A stretch of DNA of 64,000 bases from Bacillus_BU sp051233475 (GTDB lineage Bacteria; Bacillota; Bacilli; Bacillales; Cytobacillaceae). Under the pieces are notes generated by a model that was not told the origin of the DNA, searched no databases, and saw only the letters and a list, made by a program, of their open reading frames with translations. The stretch covers positions 1 through 64,000 of the forward strand of contig NZ_JBKFGH010000035.1 of NCBI RefSeq assembly GCF_051233475.1. Direction: 5' to 3'. A program made the position numbers and the translations under genes. Shown in pieces: positions 43,503 to 52,158 of this stretch (positions within the stretch are counted from its first letter, which is position 1; every line of letters begins with the position of its first letter).

Positions 43503-45173
43503 ATGACCAAATATACAATTGGGATCGATTATGGAACACAGTCAGGGCGAGCAGTGTTAGTTTCGCTTGCTGATGGAAAGGAAATAGCCGATCATGTCAC
43601 TCCATACCGGCATGGAGTGATTGATGAGGTGCTGCCAGAGTCCGGGATTGTTCTCGGGCATGAGTGGGCCCTTCAACACCCTTATGATTATATTGAGGTT
43701 ATCAAAAATTCAGTACCAGCAGTATTAAAGGAATCTGGTATCGACCCAAGCCTAGTAATCGGAATTGGAATTGACTTTACAGCATGTACGATGCTGCCAG
43801 TGAATGAATTTAAGCAACCCCTTTGTTTATTAGATGAGTATAAGGATAATCCGCACAGCTGGGTTAAACTTTGGAAACATCATGCTGCACAACCTGAGGC
43901 GAATAAAATTAATGAAATCGCAGAAAAAAGAGGAGAGAAGTTTCTTCCGCGGTATGGCGGGAAAATTTCCTCAGAATGGATGATCGCTAAGGTTTGGCAA
44001 ATCCTCAATGAAGCACCAGAAATTTATGAGGCAACAGACAAGTTTGTTGAAGCAACGGATTGGGTTATTTCACAACTATCCGGCAATCTGATTCGAAATA
44101 GCTGTACAGCCGGTTATAAAGCAATTTGGCATAAGCAGGAAGGATATCCTAGTAAGGAATTTTTTAAAGCTTTAGACCCACGCCTTGAACATTTAACTGA
44201 AACAAAGCTCCGTGGTGATGTGGTTGCTCTTGGAACTAAAGCGGGTAAATTGACAGAAGAAATGGCTCGTTTAACGGGTCTTACGCAAGGTATTGCGGTT
44301 GCAGTAGGGAATGTTGATGCCCATGGCGCTGTACCTGCAGTAGGCGTAGTTGAGCCTGGGAAATTAGTTATGGCAATGGGGACTTCCATATGCCATATGC
44401 TGCTTGGCACAGAGGAAAAACAAGTTGAAGGCATGTGCGGGGTTGTTGAGGACGGGATTATACCTGGGTTATACGGTTATGAAGCTGGACAGTCTGCCGT
44501 AGGGGATATCTTTGAGTGGTATGTCGAAGAAGGGATACCTGCATACGTCAAAACGGCAGCAACTGAGCAAGGCTTAAATATCCACCAGTATTTAGAACAA
44601 AAAGCTTCTGAATATAAACCGGGTGAAAGTGGTTTACTGGCATTGGATTGGTGGAATGGAAACCGTTCCATATTAGTTGACACGCAACTTACAGGACTCA
44701 TGCTTGGAATGACGCTACAAACAAAACCAGAAGAGATTTATCGGGCTTTACTAGAAGCGACTGCTTACGGAACAAGAACTATCGTCGACGCTTTTAATGA
44801 AAATGGTATCCACGTAAATGAACTTTATGCATGTGGTGGCCTCCCGCAGAAGAATCGATTGTTAATGCAAATTTATTCAGATGTGACCAACCTGCCGATT
44901 AAAATAGCAGCTTCCAAACAAACTATGGCATTAGGTGCGGCCATGTTTGCTGCAGTAGCTGCAGGAAAAGAAGCAGGTGGCTATGACACGATTTTAGAAG
45001 CAGCTGAAAAAATGGCCCGCGTAAAAGAGGAAGTTATTCAACCAATAGCTGAAAATGTTGTAATCTATGATAAAATATATGCAGAATATAAGAGATTACA
45101 TGATTATTTTGGTCGTGGGGAAAATGATGTCATGAAAAGACTGATGGTACTCCGGACATCTTCCTCCGAATAA
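43503..45173 (+). CDS. araB: L-ribulokinase
   Basis: FGGY-family kinase phosphorylating L-ribulose at C5; 556 aa, normal for AraB. ATP-binding start GIDYGTQSGRAVL, the AraB-specific FTACTMLPV loop, sugar-binding LALDWWNGNRS and the C-terminal LYACGGLPQKNRLLMQIYSD motif (FGGY signature 2 region). GAGGTGAT precedes the ATG 15 nt after araD, so it is in the operon. The long insertions compared with xylulokinase distinguish it from the kinase at 48074. Confidence 0.95.
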   Translation: MTKYTIGIDYGTQSGRAVLVSLADGKEIADHVTPYRHGVIDEVLPESGIVLGHEWALQHPYDYIEVIKNSVPAVLKESGIDPSLVIGIGIDFTACTMLPVNEFKQPLCLLDEYKDNPHSWVKLWKHHAAQPEANKINEIAEKRGEKFLPRYGGKISSEWMIAKVWQILNEAPEIYEATDKFVEATDWVISQLSGNLIRNSCTAGYKAIWHKQEGYPSKEFFKALDPRLEHLTETKLRGDVVALGTKAGKLTEEMARLTGLTQGIAVAVGNVDAHGAVPAVGVVEPGKLVMAMGTSICHMLLGTEEKQVEGMCGVVEDGIIPGLYGYEAGQSAVGDIFEWYVEEGIPAYVKTAATEQGLNIHQYLEQKASEYKPGESGLLALDWWNGNRSILVDTQLTGLMLGMTLQTKPEEIYRALLEATAYGTRTIVDAFNENGIHVNELYACGGLPQKNRLLMQIYSDVTNLPIKIAASKQTMALGAAMFAAVAAGKEAGGYDTILEAAEKMARVKEEVIQPIAENVVIYDKIYAEYKRLHDYFGRGENDVMKRLMVLRTSSSE

Positions 45174-45204
45174 CTACTATTTTCGATTCATCTAGGAGGT
45201 TCAT

Positions 45205-46689
45205 ATGTTACAAGTAGGGCCATATCAATTTTGGTTTGTTACAGGCAGTCAGCACTTGTACGGTGAAAATGTCTTATTCGAAGTGAGCAAAAACTCACAA
45301 ACGATTGTTGATGTTTTAAACCGTGCCGAAAATCTTCCACATAAGATTAAATTTATGGGTGTTTTAACAAAAACAGAAGAAGTTAACAATCTCATTCTTA
45401 AAGCAAATTCAGATGAGAATTGTGCTGGAATCATTACTTGGATGCACACCTTTTCACCGGGTAAAATGTGGAAGGCTGGCTTGACTAAACTACAGAAACC
45501 ATTACTTCATTTGCATACGCAATTTAATCGAGATATCCCTTGGGATTCGATTGATATGGATTTTATGAACCTCAATCAATCTGCACATGGTGATCGGGAA
45601 TTTGGATATACTGTTACGCGCTTAAAGATTCCAAGAAAAGTGATTGTTGGATATTGGGAACATGACGATATGAAGAGAAAAATCGGCGACTGGATGAGGA
45701 CTGCGGTGGCCGTTATCGAAAGTCAAAATATCCGAGTGGCACGTTTCGGAGATAATATGAGAAATGTTGCTAGCACAGACGGGGATAAGCTTGAAGCACA
45801 AGTAAAATTCGGCTGGATTGTAGATTATTACGGTATCGGGGATCTAGTTGTAAAAATGAAAGAAATTACTGAGGACGAGGTAGATAGACTTTTTGAGGAA
45901 TACAAAGAGCTTTACGACATGGAGCCAGAAAGCTTAGTACCTGGTCCTCATCAAGAATCAATAAAGGAACAAGCACGGATTGAATTAGGCTTAAAGGCAT
46001 TTTTGAATGAGGGAAAATATACTGCTTTTACGACCAACTTTGAAGATTTGCATGGAATGAAACAACTTCCAGGCCTAGCTGTCCAACGGTTGATGGCGGA
46101 GGGATACGGCTTTGCCGGGGAAGGGGACTGGAAAACAGCTGCCATGACACGGCTTTTAAAAGTCCTAACAAATAATAAAGAAACCTCTTTTATGGAAGAT
46201 TATACTTATCATATGGATCCTGAAAATGAAATGGTTCTAGGCTCTCATATGCTGGAAATATGCCCAACGATTTCAGCCGTAAAACCTAAGCTGATTGTAC
46301 GACCTTTAAGTATTGGCGGCAAGGCAGATCCTGCACGGCTTGTTTTTGATGGTAAAAAAGGAACGGGAATTGTAGCTTCCCTTGTTGACATGGGTGGACG
46401 TTTTCGACTGGTGTTGAATGAAGTAATTGCAGTTCAACCAGCTGTCGAAACACCGAACCTCCCAGTAGCAAAGGTGCTTTGGAAGCCGCTTCCTTCGTTG
46501 ACAGAAGCCGCTGAAGCATGGATCTATGCAGGGGGATCTCATCATACTGTTTTCTCATTATCTGTAACGAAGGATCAATTGTTTGACTTTGCTGAAATGA
46601 TGAAAATCGAGTGTGTGATGATTGATCAACAAACGGATCTTTACCGTTTTAAACGTGAACTTCAAATAAATGAGTTTATATGGAAATAA
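45205..46689 (+). CDS. araA: L-arabinose isomerase
   Basis: Manganese enzyme turning L-arabinose into L-ribulose; 494 aa. Starts with the family segment YQFWFVTGSQHLYGE; the metal site is built from the Glu residues in TTNFEDLHGM and GEGDWKTAA and His in SHMLEICPT and GGSHHTVFS, all present. TAGGAGG precedes the ATG 31 nt after araB. Last structural gene of the araDBA unit; no separate araL, araM or araNPQ genes follow. Confidence 0.96.
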   Translation: MLQVGPYQFWFVTGSQHLYGENVLFEVSKNSQTIVDVLNRAENLPHKIKFMGVLTKTEEVNNLILKANSDENCAGIITWMHTFSPGKMWKAGLTKLQKPLLHLHTQFNRDIPWDSIDMDFMNLNQSAHGDREFGYTVTRLKIPRKVIVGYWEHDDMKRKIGDWMRTAVAVIESQNIRVARFGDNMRNVASTDGDKLEAQVKFGWIVDYYGIGDLVVKMKEITEDEVDRLFEEYKELYDMEPESLVPGPHQESIKEQARIELGLKAFLNEGKYTAFTTNFEDLHGMKQLPGLAVQRLMAEGYGFAGEGDWKTAAMTRLLKVLTNNKETSFMEDYTYHMDPENEMVLGSHMLEICPTISAVKPKLIVRPLSIGGKADPARLVFDGKKGTGIVASLVDMGGRFRLVLNEVIAVQPAVETPNLPVAKVLWKPLPSLTEAAEAWIYAGGSHHTVFSLSVTKDQLFDFAEMMKIECVMIDQQTDLYRFKRELQINEFIWK

Positions 46690-46841
46690 TGTGAACAAAC
46701 AAGATAGTCTGCTTATGAAGGCAGTATATAGAGGATTTTAAGCTGAGCATTCAGCTGTAATGATAGATTTGAACGGTTTAATCATGCAGCTTGTTGGCTT
46801 ATATTTTATCCCAGCCTAAAAGAATAATGAGGTGTCGGTCT

Positions 46842-47957
46842 GTGGCTGAAACAAAATATAATAAGGTTAAAGGTTGGATTAGGTCAAAAATATTAGATGG
46901 AACATATGCTCCTAATCAAAAAATTGCTTCTGAAAGTGAATTAATGAAACAGTTCGATGTCAGCCGGCATACGGTTCGAGTTGCTATTGGTGAGCTGGTT
47001 AGTGAAGGATGGCTATATACGGAGCAGGGAGCGGGTACTTTTTGTACGGATCGTGCTTTAAATCAACAGGAAGCACCTCCTTCGAGTCCAAAAAAGATTG
47101 CGATAATTACTACATATATTTCAGATTATATCTTTCCTTCCATCATTCGCGGAGCAGAATCAGAAATTAGTAAAAAAGGATATCATGTTAGTTTATTTAG
47201 TACAAATAATGATCATGAAAACGAAAAACGTATTCTAGAAACCATTATCACTCAACGATTTGATGGTGTCATTATTGAGGCAACTAAAAGTGCAACATCC
47301 AATCCTAATTTAAACTACTATCTGAATTTAGAATCATTAGGAATTCCTTACATTATGATCAATGCTTATTATGATGAGCTAGAACCCGTGAGTGTAGTCG
47401 TAGATGATGAAAATGGAGGATATTTACAAACTGAACATTTAATCAAATTAGGACACCGAAATATTGCCGGTTTCTTTAAGACCGATGATCTTCAAGGTGT
47501 AAAGAGGATGAAAGGCTTTATAAAGGCATTACGGGAGTATGGAATTCCAATTAACCCCAAGAATATTATTACGTATACGACTTCAGAGAAAACTGTAAAA
47601 CCAGCTGAATGTTTGAAGTCAATGTTGGAATCCAGTCAAGAGAAGCCATCAGGTCTCGTTTGTTACAATGATGAATTGGTCATGAGATTACTTGATGTCA
47701 TCAGGAAAAAGGAATTAAATGTACCAGAAGATATTTCTATTGTAGGCTTTGACAATTCCTTTCTTGCGGAGGTCTCTGAAGTCAAGCTAACAACCATTGA
47801 ACATCCAAAAAGTGAACTAGGTAAAATGGCTGCCAAAATGATTCTCGAAATGATCGCAAAAGGCAAAGGGTCAAAGCAAGGCAGTTCAATCGAATCGTAC
47901 GTTTTTGAAACCAAACTCATTATCAGAAATTCGACAAGTTGCCTTTCACCTGAATAA
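46842..47957 (+). CDS. araR: Arabinose repressor AraR (GntR-type DNA-binding domain, LacI-type sensor)
   Basis: 371-aa transcription repressor. The N-terminal winged helix of GntR type (residues about 3-72, with SESELMKQFDVSRHTVRVAI as recognition helix region) is fused to a LacI/PBP1-like sugar-sensing domain (from about 85; IAIITTYISDYIFPSIIRGAE and DISIVGFDNSFLAEVS). That fusion is the AraR hallmark; L-arabinose should release it from TGTACGTACA-type operators. GTG 46842 is used because of the GAGGTG upstream and the family start; an upstream ATG adds 17 unrelated residues. It lies on the same strand behind araA, unlike the divergent araR of B. subtilis. Confidence 0.93.
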   Translation: MAETKYNKVKGWIRSKILDGTYAPNQKIASESELMKQFDVSRHTVRVAIGELVSEGWLYTEQGAGTFCTDRALNQQEAPPSSPKKIAIITTYISDYIFPSIIRGAESEISKKGYHVSLFSTNNDHENEKRILETIITQRFDGVIIEATKSATSNPNLNYYLNLESLGIPYIMINAYYDELEPVSVVVDDENGGYLQTEHLIKLGHRNIAGFFKTDDLQGVKRMKGFIKALREYGIPINPKNIITYTTSEKTVKPAECLKSMLESSQEKPSGLVCYNDELVMRLLDVIRKKELNVPEDISIVGFDNSFLAEVSEVKLTTIEHPKSELGKMAAKMILEMIAKGKGSKQGSSIESYVFETKLIIRNSTSCLSPE

Positions 47958-48003
47958 GTTGCAAGTCAATACCCGAAAAAACTTGTTTTAGGAAAAAGTA
48001 ATC

Positions 48004-48038
48004 ATGTGCTGGAATGATAACATTTCCAGCACATTTTC
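48004..48038 (+). terminator. Terminator after araR
   Basis: Stem ATGTGCTGGAA(T)G / CATTTCCAGCACAT with one bulge, then TTTTC. xylB begins 36 nt later, so partial readthrough may express it. Confidence 0.7.
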
Positions 48039-48073
48039 ACGATGATAGAAATAACAAGAATAGGGTGATGAAC

Positions 48074-49573
48074 GTGAAATATGTGATCGGAGTCGATTTA
48101 GGTACAAGTGCTGTAAAGGTATTATTAATGAATCAACAAGGTCAGGTTTGCGGTGAAGTTTCAAAATCCTACCCTCTCATACAAGAAAAGTCCGGGTATA
48201 CTGAGCAAAATCCAGAGGAATGGGTGGAAAAAACCGTAGAAGCATTACAAGAATTAACTTCGCATTTTACCGGTTCCCCATCAGAAATCGAGGGAATAAG
48301 TTTTTCAGGTCAAATGCATGGTTTAGTTTTATTAGATAACCATGATAAAGTACTGCGAAATGCCATTCTTTGGAATGATACAAGAACGACGAAACAATGT
48401 CAGGACATTTATGAACTGGTCGGGGAAGAACGGCTTTTATCGATTACAAAAAATCCTGCCTTAGAGGGTTTCACACTGCCGAAAATTTTATGGGTAAAGG
48501 AAAATGAACCAAGCATATACGAACAAGCTAAAATGTTTTTATTACCGAAAGACTATCTTCGTTATCGACTAACCGGACAAATACATAGTGATTATTCTGA
48601 TGCTGCCGGAACGTTACTATTAAATGTCGCTGAGAAGGAGTGGAGCACTGAGGTCTGTCAAGCAGTTGGTGTTGATATCCATCTTTGCCCTCCGTTGCTT
48701 GAATCGCATGGTTTTGTGGGTACGATTACAGCGGAAATTTCCAAAGCGACTGGACTACCTGAAGCGACAAAGGTTTTCGCAGGTGGAGCTGATAATGCTT
48801 GTGGAGCTATTGGTTCTGGCATTTTAGCTGAGGGGAAGACATTATGCAGTATTGGAACCTCAGGTGTTGTTTTATCGTACGAAGAAAGCAATTCTCGCGA
48901 TTTTAAAGGAAAGGTTCATTATTTTAATCACGGAAAAGAGGACGCTTTTTATACGATGGGGGTTACGTTAGCAGCCGGTTACAGCTTAAGCTGGTTTAAG
49001 GATACGTTCGCCGAAAAAGAAAACTTTTCTGAAATGCTTCAGGGCTTAGCAGACATTCCGATCGGAGCAAATGGATTATTGTTTACACCCTACATAGTAG
49101 GAGAAAGAACCCCTCATGCTGATGCGTTAATTCGTGGAAGTTTTATTGGGATGGACGCTTCACATAAGCGGATTGATTTTGCAAGAGCGGTGATTGAAGG
49201 CATTACCTTTTCCCTGAATGAGTCTATTGAGATTTTTAGAGAAAGCGGAAAGATGATTGATACGATCATTTCAATTGGTGGAGGAGCCAAAAATGAAGCC
49301 TGGCTGCAAATACAGGCCGATATTTTTAATGCAAAAATTCAAAAGCTTTCAAGCGAACAAGGACCTGGTATTGGAGCAGCAATGCTTGCAGCATACGGCT
49401 GCGGCTGGTACAGTTCCTTAAATGAATGCTCAGATGTATTTACGCAAGTAGTTAAAACCTATGAACCTATTGAAGAGAATGTTCAAAAATATAAAGAATT
49501 ATTCCAACTATATAAAATGGTATATTCGCAAACAAAAGAGCTAAATAGTCAGCTTAATAGGTTTAGAAAGTAA
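48074..49573 (+). CDS. xylB: Xylulokinase
   Basis: FGGY-family kinase of 499 aa, the B. subtilis XylB length. The N-terminus is MKYVIGVDLGTSAVKVLL-like; the Asp of the sugar pocket is in GQMHGLVLLD, the ATP-site loop in GIGSGILAEGKTLCSIGTSG and the signature 2 region in ISIGGGAKNEAWLQIQADIF. It phosphorylates D-xylulose, which the lyxose isomerase of this locus would produce. I choose GTG 48074, with AGGGTGAT at proper distance, over ATG 48068, which touches that site. No xylA is present in the window. It follows araR after a hairpin. Confidence 0.92.
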   Translation: MKYVIGVDLGTSAVKVLLMNQQGQVCGEVSKSYPLIQEKSGYTEQNPEEWVEKTVEALQELTSHFTGSPSEIEGISFSGQMHGLVLLDNHDKVLRNAILWNDTRTTKQCQDIYELVGEERLLSITKNPALEGFTLPKILWVKENEPSIYEQAKMFLLPKDYLRYRLTGQIHSDYSDAAGTLLLNVAEKEWSTEVCQAVGVDIHLCPPLLESHGFVGTITAEISKATGLPEATKVFAGGADNACGAIGSGILAEGKTLCSIGTSGVVLSYEESNSRDFKGKVHYFNHGKEDAFYTMGVTLAAGYSLSWFKDTFAEKENFSEMLQGLADIPIGANGLLFTPYIVGERTPHADALIRGSFIGMDASHKRIDFARAVIEGITFSLNESIEIFRESGKMIDTIISIGGGAKNEAWLQIQADIFNAKIQKLSSEQGPGIGAAMLAAYGCGWYSSLNECSDVFTQVVKTYEPIEENVQKYKELFQLYKMVYSQTKELNSQLNRFRK

Positions 49574-49596
49574 GAAGAAGTGAAGTAGTAATAAGA

Positions 49597-49628
49597 AAAC
49601 GGCCGTCAAATTTGATGGCTGTTTGTTT
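49597..49628 (+). terminator. Terminator after xylB
   Basis: Stem AACGGCCGTCA / TGATGGCTGTT (G-U pairs) with an AATTT loop, followed by TGTTTTTG. Confidence 0.7.
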
Positions 49629-49682
49629 TTGTCTTAGGAAGCATTATGGGAATTATTTTTATCTCAATCGAGGGTGTCCGCA

Positions 49683-49790
49683 AACATATCCTTTAGTGCC
49701 TTTAGTGCACTCATTTTCCGGTTTATCTACAATTCAGGGTACTAACATATCCTTTAGTTCTCTCTGTTTTTCCGATTTATCTAAAGAAAA
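49683..49790 (+). repeat. Two-copy 61-bp direct repeat
   Basis: AACATATCCTTTAG at 49683 recurs at 49744. In both copies TCCG(G/A)TTTATCTA follows about 33 nt later. It occupies the gap between xylB and the HD-domain gene. There is no gene here. Confidence 0.65.
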
Positions 49791-49862
49791 CAAACTATCA
49801 TGATCCAAGATGGGTTATAATGGAAAATAAATGGAATTTTTTAAAAAAAGGAGGATAAAAAG

Positions 49863-50405
49863 TTGGAGTTGATTGAAAAAGCTTTACAAATTGCAAGTAG
49901 AGCACATGAAGGCCAATATCGAAAACAAACTGATATTCCTTATATTGCACACCCGGTTGCAGTAGGGATGTTGTTATTAAGAGCCGGTTATGAAGCCGAA
50001 CTGGTCGCTGCAGGTATCTTGCATGACACCGTTGAGGATACAGCTGTTACGATTGAAATGATTGAACAAGAATTCGGTCCAAAAATTGCAGAAATTGTGT
50101 CAGGTTGTTCAGAACCCGATAAATCGCTTCTTTGGAAGGAGCGCAAGGAGCATACAATCCAGTTTTTAAGAACAGCTCCTGAGGAAATTCGAGTCGTTGT
50201 TTGTGCAGATAAATTACATAATATTCGTTCGATCATTGATGATTATGAACTTTATGGAGAACAAGTTTGGGAAAGATTTAATGCAGGTAAACAACAGCAG
50301 GAATGGTACTACAGGAATGTGGTGGAAAGTTTAGGAGCCACATCAACCTTTCATTTACTTGAAGATCTTCAAAAAGAGGTGGAGCGATTATTTAATTTTC
50401 ATTAA
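49863..50405 (+). CDS. HD-domain small alarmone hydrolase-like protein (MESH1-like)
   Basis: 180-aa protein resembling the hydrolase half of RelA/SpoT and the stand-alone MESH1 enzyme that removes pyrophosphate from (p)ppGpp. The residues are in order: ASRAHEGQYRKQTDIPYIAHP (first His), GILHDTVEDT (the HD pair plus the ED typical of alarmone hydrolases), and VVVCADKLHNIRSI (closing Asp and Asn). There is no synthetase, TGS or ACT domain. The start is TTG with AAAGGAGGA upstream. Monocistronic, and directly followed by the second 52-bp array. General HD phosphohydrolase activity on other nucleotides is the alternative. Confidence 0.82.
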   Translation: MELIEKALQIASRAHEGQYRKQTDIPYIAHPVAVGMLLLRAGYEAELVAAGILHDTVEDTAVTIEMIEQEFGPKIAEIVSGCSEPDKSLLWKERKEHTIQFLRTAPEEIRVVVCADKLHNIRSIIDDYELYGEQVWERFNAGKQQQEWYYRNVVESLGATSTFHLLEDLQKEVERLFNFH

Positions 50406-50443
50406 AACATTGAGAGAAGGGGGTAATTTTCAAAATTTAGTAG

Positions 50444-51300
50444 TGATTGTGCCCTTGAGGATTTCTAATGAGCGGAAACGGTAATGATCAGAGTGTGAAT
50501 GTGCCCGCGAAGACGCAAAAAAGGCAAAAACGGGAACGATCAGAGGTTGAATGTGCCCGTGAAGACCTAAAAAAAGCGGAAACGGGAACGATCAGAGTGT
50601 GAATGTGCCCGTGAAGCCCCAAAAAAGGCAGAAGAGGGAACGATCAGAGGTTGAATGTGCCCGCGAAGACCCAAAAAAGGCAGAAGAGGGAACGATCAGA
50701 GGTTGAATGTGCCCGCGAAGACTCGAAAAAAGCGGAAACGGGAACGATCAGAGGTTGAATGTGCCCGCGAAGACCCGAAAAAGGCAGAAGAGGGAACGAT
50801 CAGAGGTTGAATGTGCCCGTGAGGACGCAAAAAAGGCAGAAACGGGAACGATCAGAGGCTGAATGTGCCCGCGAAGACCCGAAAAAGGCAGAAGAGGGAA
50901 CGATCAGAGGTTGAATGTGCCCGTGAGGACGCAAAAAAGGCAGAAACGGGAACGATCAGAGGCTGAATGTGCCCGCGAAGACCCGAAAAAGGCAGAAGAG
51001 GGAACGATCAGAGGTTGAATGTGCCCGCGAAGACCCGAAAAGCGAAGAAACGGGAACGATCAGAGGTTGAATGTGCCCGCGAAGACCCGAAAAAGGCGGA
51101 AATGGGAACGATCAGAGGTTGAATGTGCCCATGAAGCCTCGAAAAAGGCGGAAATGGGAACGATCAGACAATGAATGTGCCCGCGAAGACCCGAAAAAAG
51201 CGGAAACGGGAACGATCAGAGGTTGAATGTGCCCGCGAAGACCCGAAAAAAGCAGAAACGGGAACGATCAGAGTGTGAATGTGCCTCTGAAGATTCGAAA
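50444..51300 (+). repeat. 52-bp tandem repeat array B (16 units)
   Basis: Same repeat family and orientation as array A. Anchors GGGAAC begin at 50532 and recur every 52 nt without exception to 51260 (15 copies). A degenerate copy at 50480 and a diverged leading half unit (GATTGTGCCCTTGAGG) lie before them. The consensus is GGGAACGATCAGAGGTT, GAATGTGCCCGCGAAGACCC, A-run, GCGGAAAC. Edge units are most diverged, inner ones nearly identical, as expected from slippage or unequal recombination. Units at 50792-50895 and 50896-50999 form an almost identical 104-bp doublet. No unique spacers and no supportable coding. Confidence 0.95.
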
Positions 51301-51355
51301 ACCGAAGTGATTTAAAGGAAACCTTTACCCCATCACATCTGGAGAGGAGAAGCAA

Positions 51356-52006
51356 ATGAACCTATTAAACATCATATTTATTGTCCTATTTATTTTGGGA
51401 ATAATCTACTTGCTCTCATATCGATTAAATCTAAAGAAGGCTACTGAAATTGCGAAAGATGCCATTTTCCCTAGACAAAAAGAAGAGTTTGCTAGGGTTC
51501 TAATTCCTATTGAGTGGAAGGAAATGCGGCCACTTACCAAAAGCACTAGATCGTACCAGACGGTCAAATGGGGAACGGTAGCGGTAATCATCTTGTTTTC
51601 GGTAGTATTATGGATGGTTTTCGCCACCGAATGGTTAGAATCTGCATTTTTAGAGGTCATTTATTTATTTTGTGCCATTATAAGTGCGGTTCATCATCCC
51701 GGCAATTTTTATATTTTACCAAATGGAGTCATACTGAATGGTAGATACTTCTCATTTAACAAAATTAAAAGTTATGAAGCTGAAAAAATAGTTCGTTGGC
51801 ATGATTTATATGGACTGGATTCGCGGGTGAATAATGCGTATAAATTAACGATAAATGTAAAAAAATCATTCGTTCAACCCAAATTCGTTGTGGTAGAGGA
51901 CCAGGTGTACTTGGAGAAGATTATTAGCTTACTTGAGCAGCAGGGGATCGAAGGGATACAAAAAATTAGAAGCGAAGTGAATGATTCAAGAAAAACTCAA
52001 GGATAA
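51356..52006 (+). CDS. Hypothetical membrane protein, 216 aa
   Basis: Integral membrane protein. One N-terminal helix (residues about 3-22) is followed by a basic cytoplasmic loop, then a hydrophobic pair at about 72-112, and a soluble C-terminal domain of about 100 residues with a beta-rich, PH-like pattern (GVILNGRYFSFNKIKSYEAEKI). The last helix (residues about 185-210) is amphipathic. No family name can be given with confidence; proteins of this layout with a C-terminal DUF5673-like domain are common in Bacillaceae. GGAGAGGAG precedes the ATG. It lies just behind array B. Confidence 0.7.
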   Translation: MNLLNIIFIVLFILGIIYLLSYRLNLKKATEIAKDAIFPRQKEEFARVLIPIEWKEMRPLTKSTRSYQTVKWGTVAVIILFSVVLWMVFATEWLESAFLEVIYLFCAIISAVHHPGNFYILPNGVILNGRYFSFNKIKSYEAEKIVRWHDLYGLDSRVNNAYKLTINVKKSFVQPKFVVVEDQVYLEKIISLLEQQGIEGIQKIRSEVNDSRKTQG

Positions 52007-52025
52007 AATCTTTGAGTTTTTTTAG
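51992..52025 (+). terminator. Terminator overlapping the end of the membrane protein gene
   Basis: Stem AAAACTCAA / TTGAGTTTT followed by TTT. The left arm lies inside the coding sequence. Confidence 0.75.
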
Positions 52026-52100
52026 GTCATTTATTAATAGACAATAATTATGTTATGTAAATAACACAACCGAAAAAATTCAAAGAAAAGATAAATAAAA

Positions 52101-52134
52101 GGTAAGGGAGATTGACCAAGGTCAACCTCCCTAA
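52101..52134 (-). terminator. Terminator of nrnB (minus strand)
   Basis: On the minus strand: TTAGGGAGGTTGAC pairs with GTCAATCTCCCTTA (one mismatch pair allowed by G-U), followed by CCTTTTATTT. Confidence 0.7.
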
Positions 52135-52158
52135 CAAGCTTTTCAAACCCCCAAGAAT

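Noticed and set aside
49612..49803. 63-aa frame after xylB
   Set aside because: It starts inside the terminator stem and runs through the 61-bp repeats; no ribosome binding site.
51164..51355. Minus-strand frame running out of array B
   Set aside because: It is the reverse translation of repeat units with a short unique tail and has no ribosome binding site.
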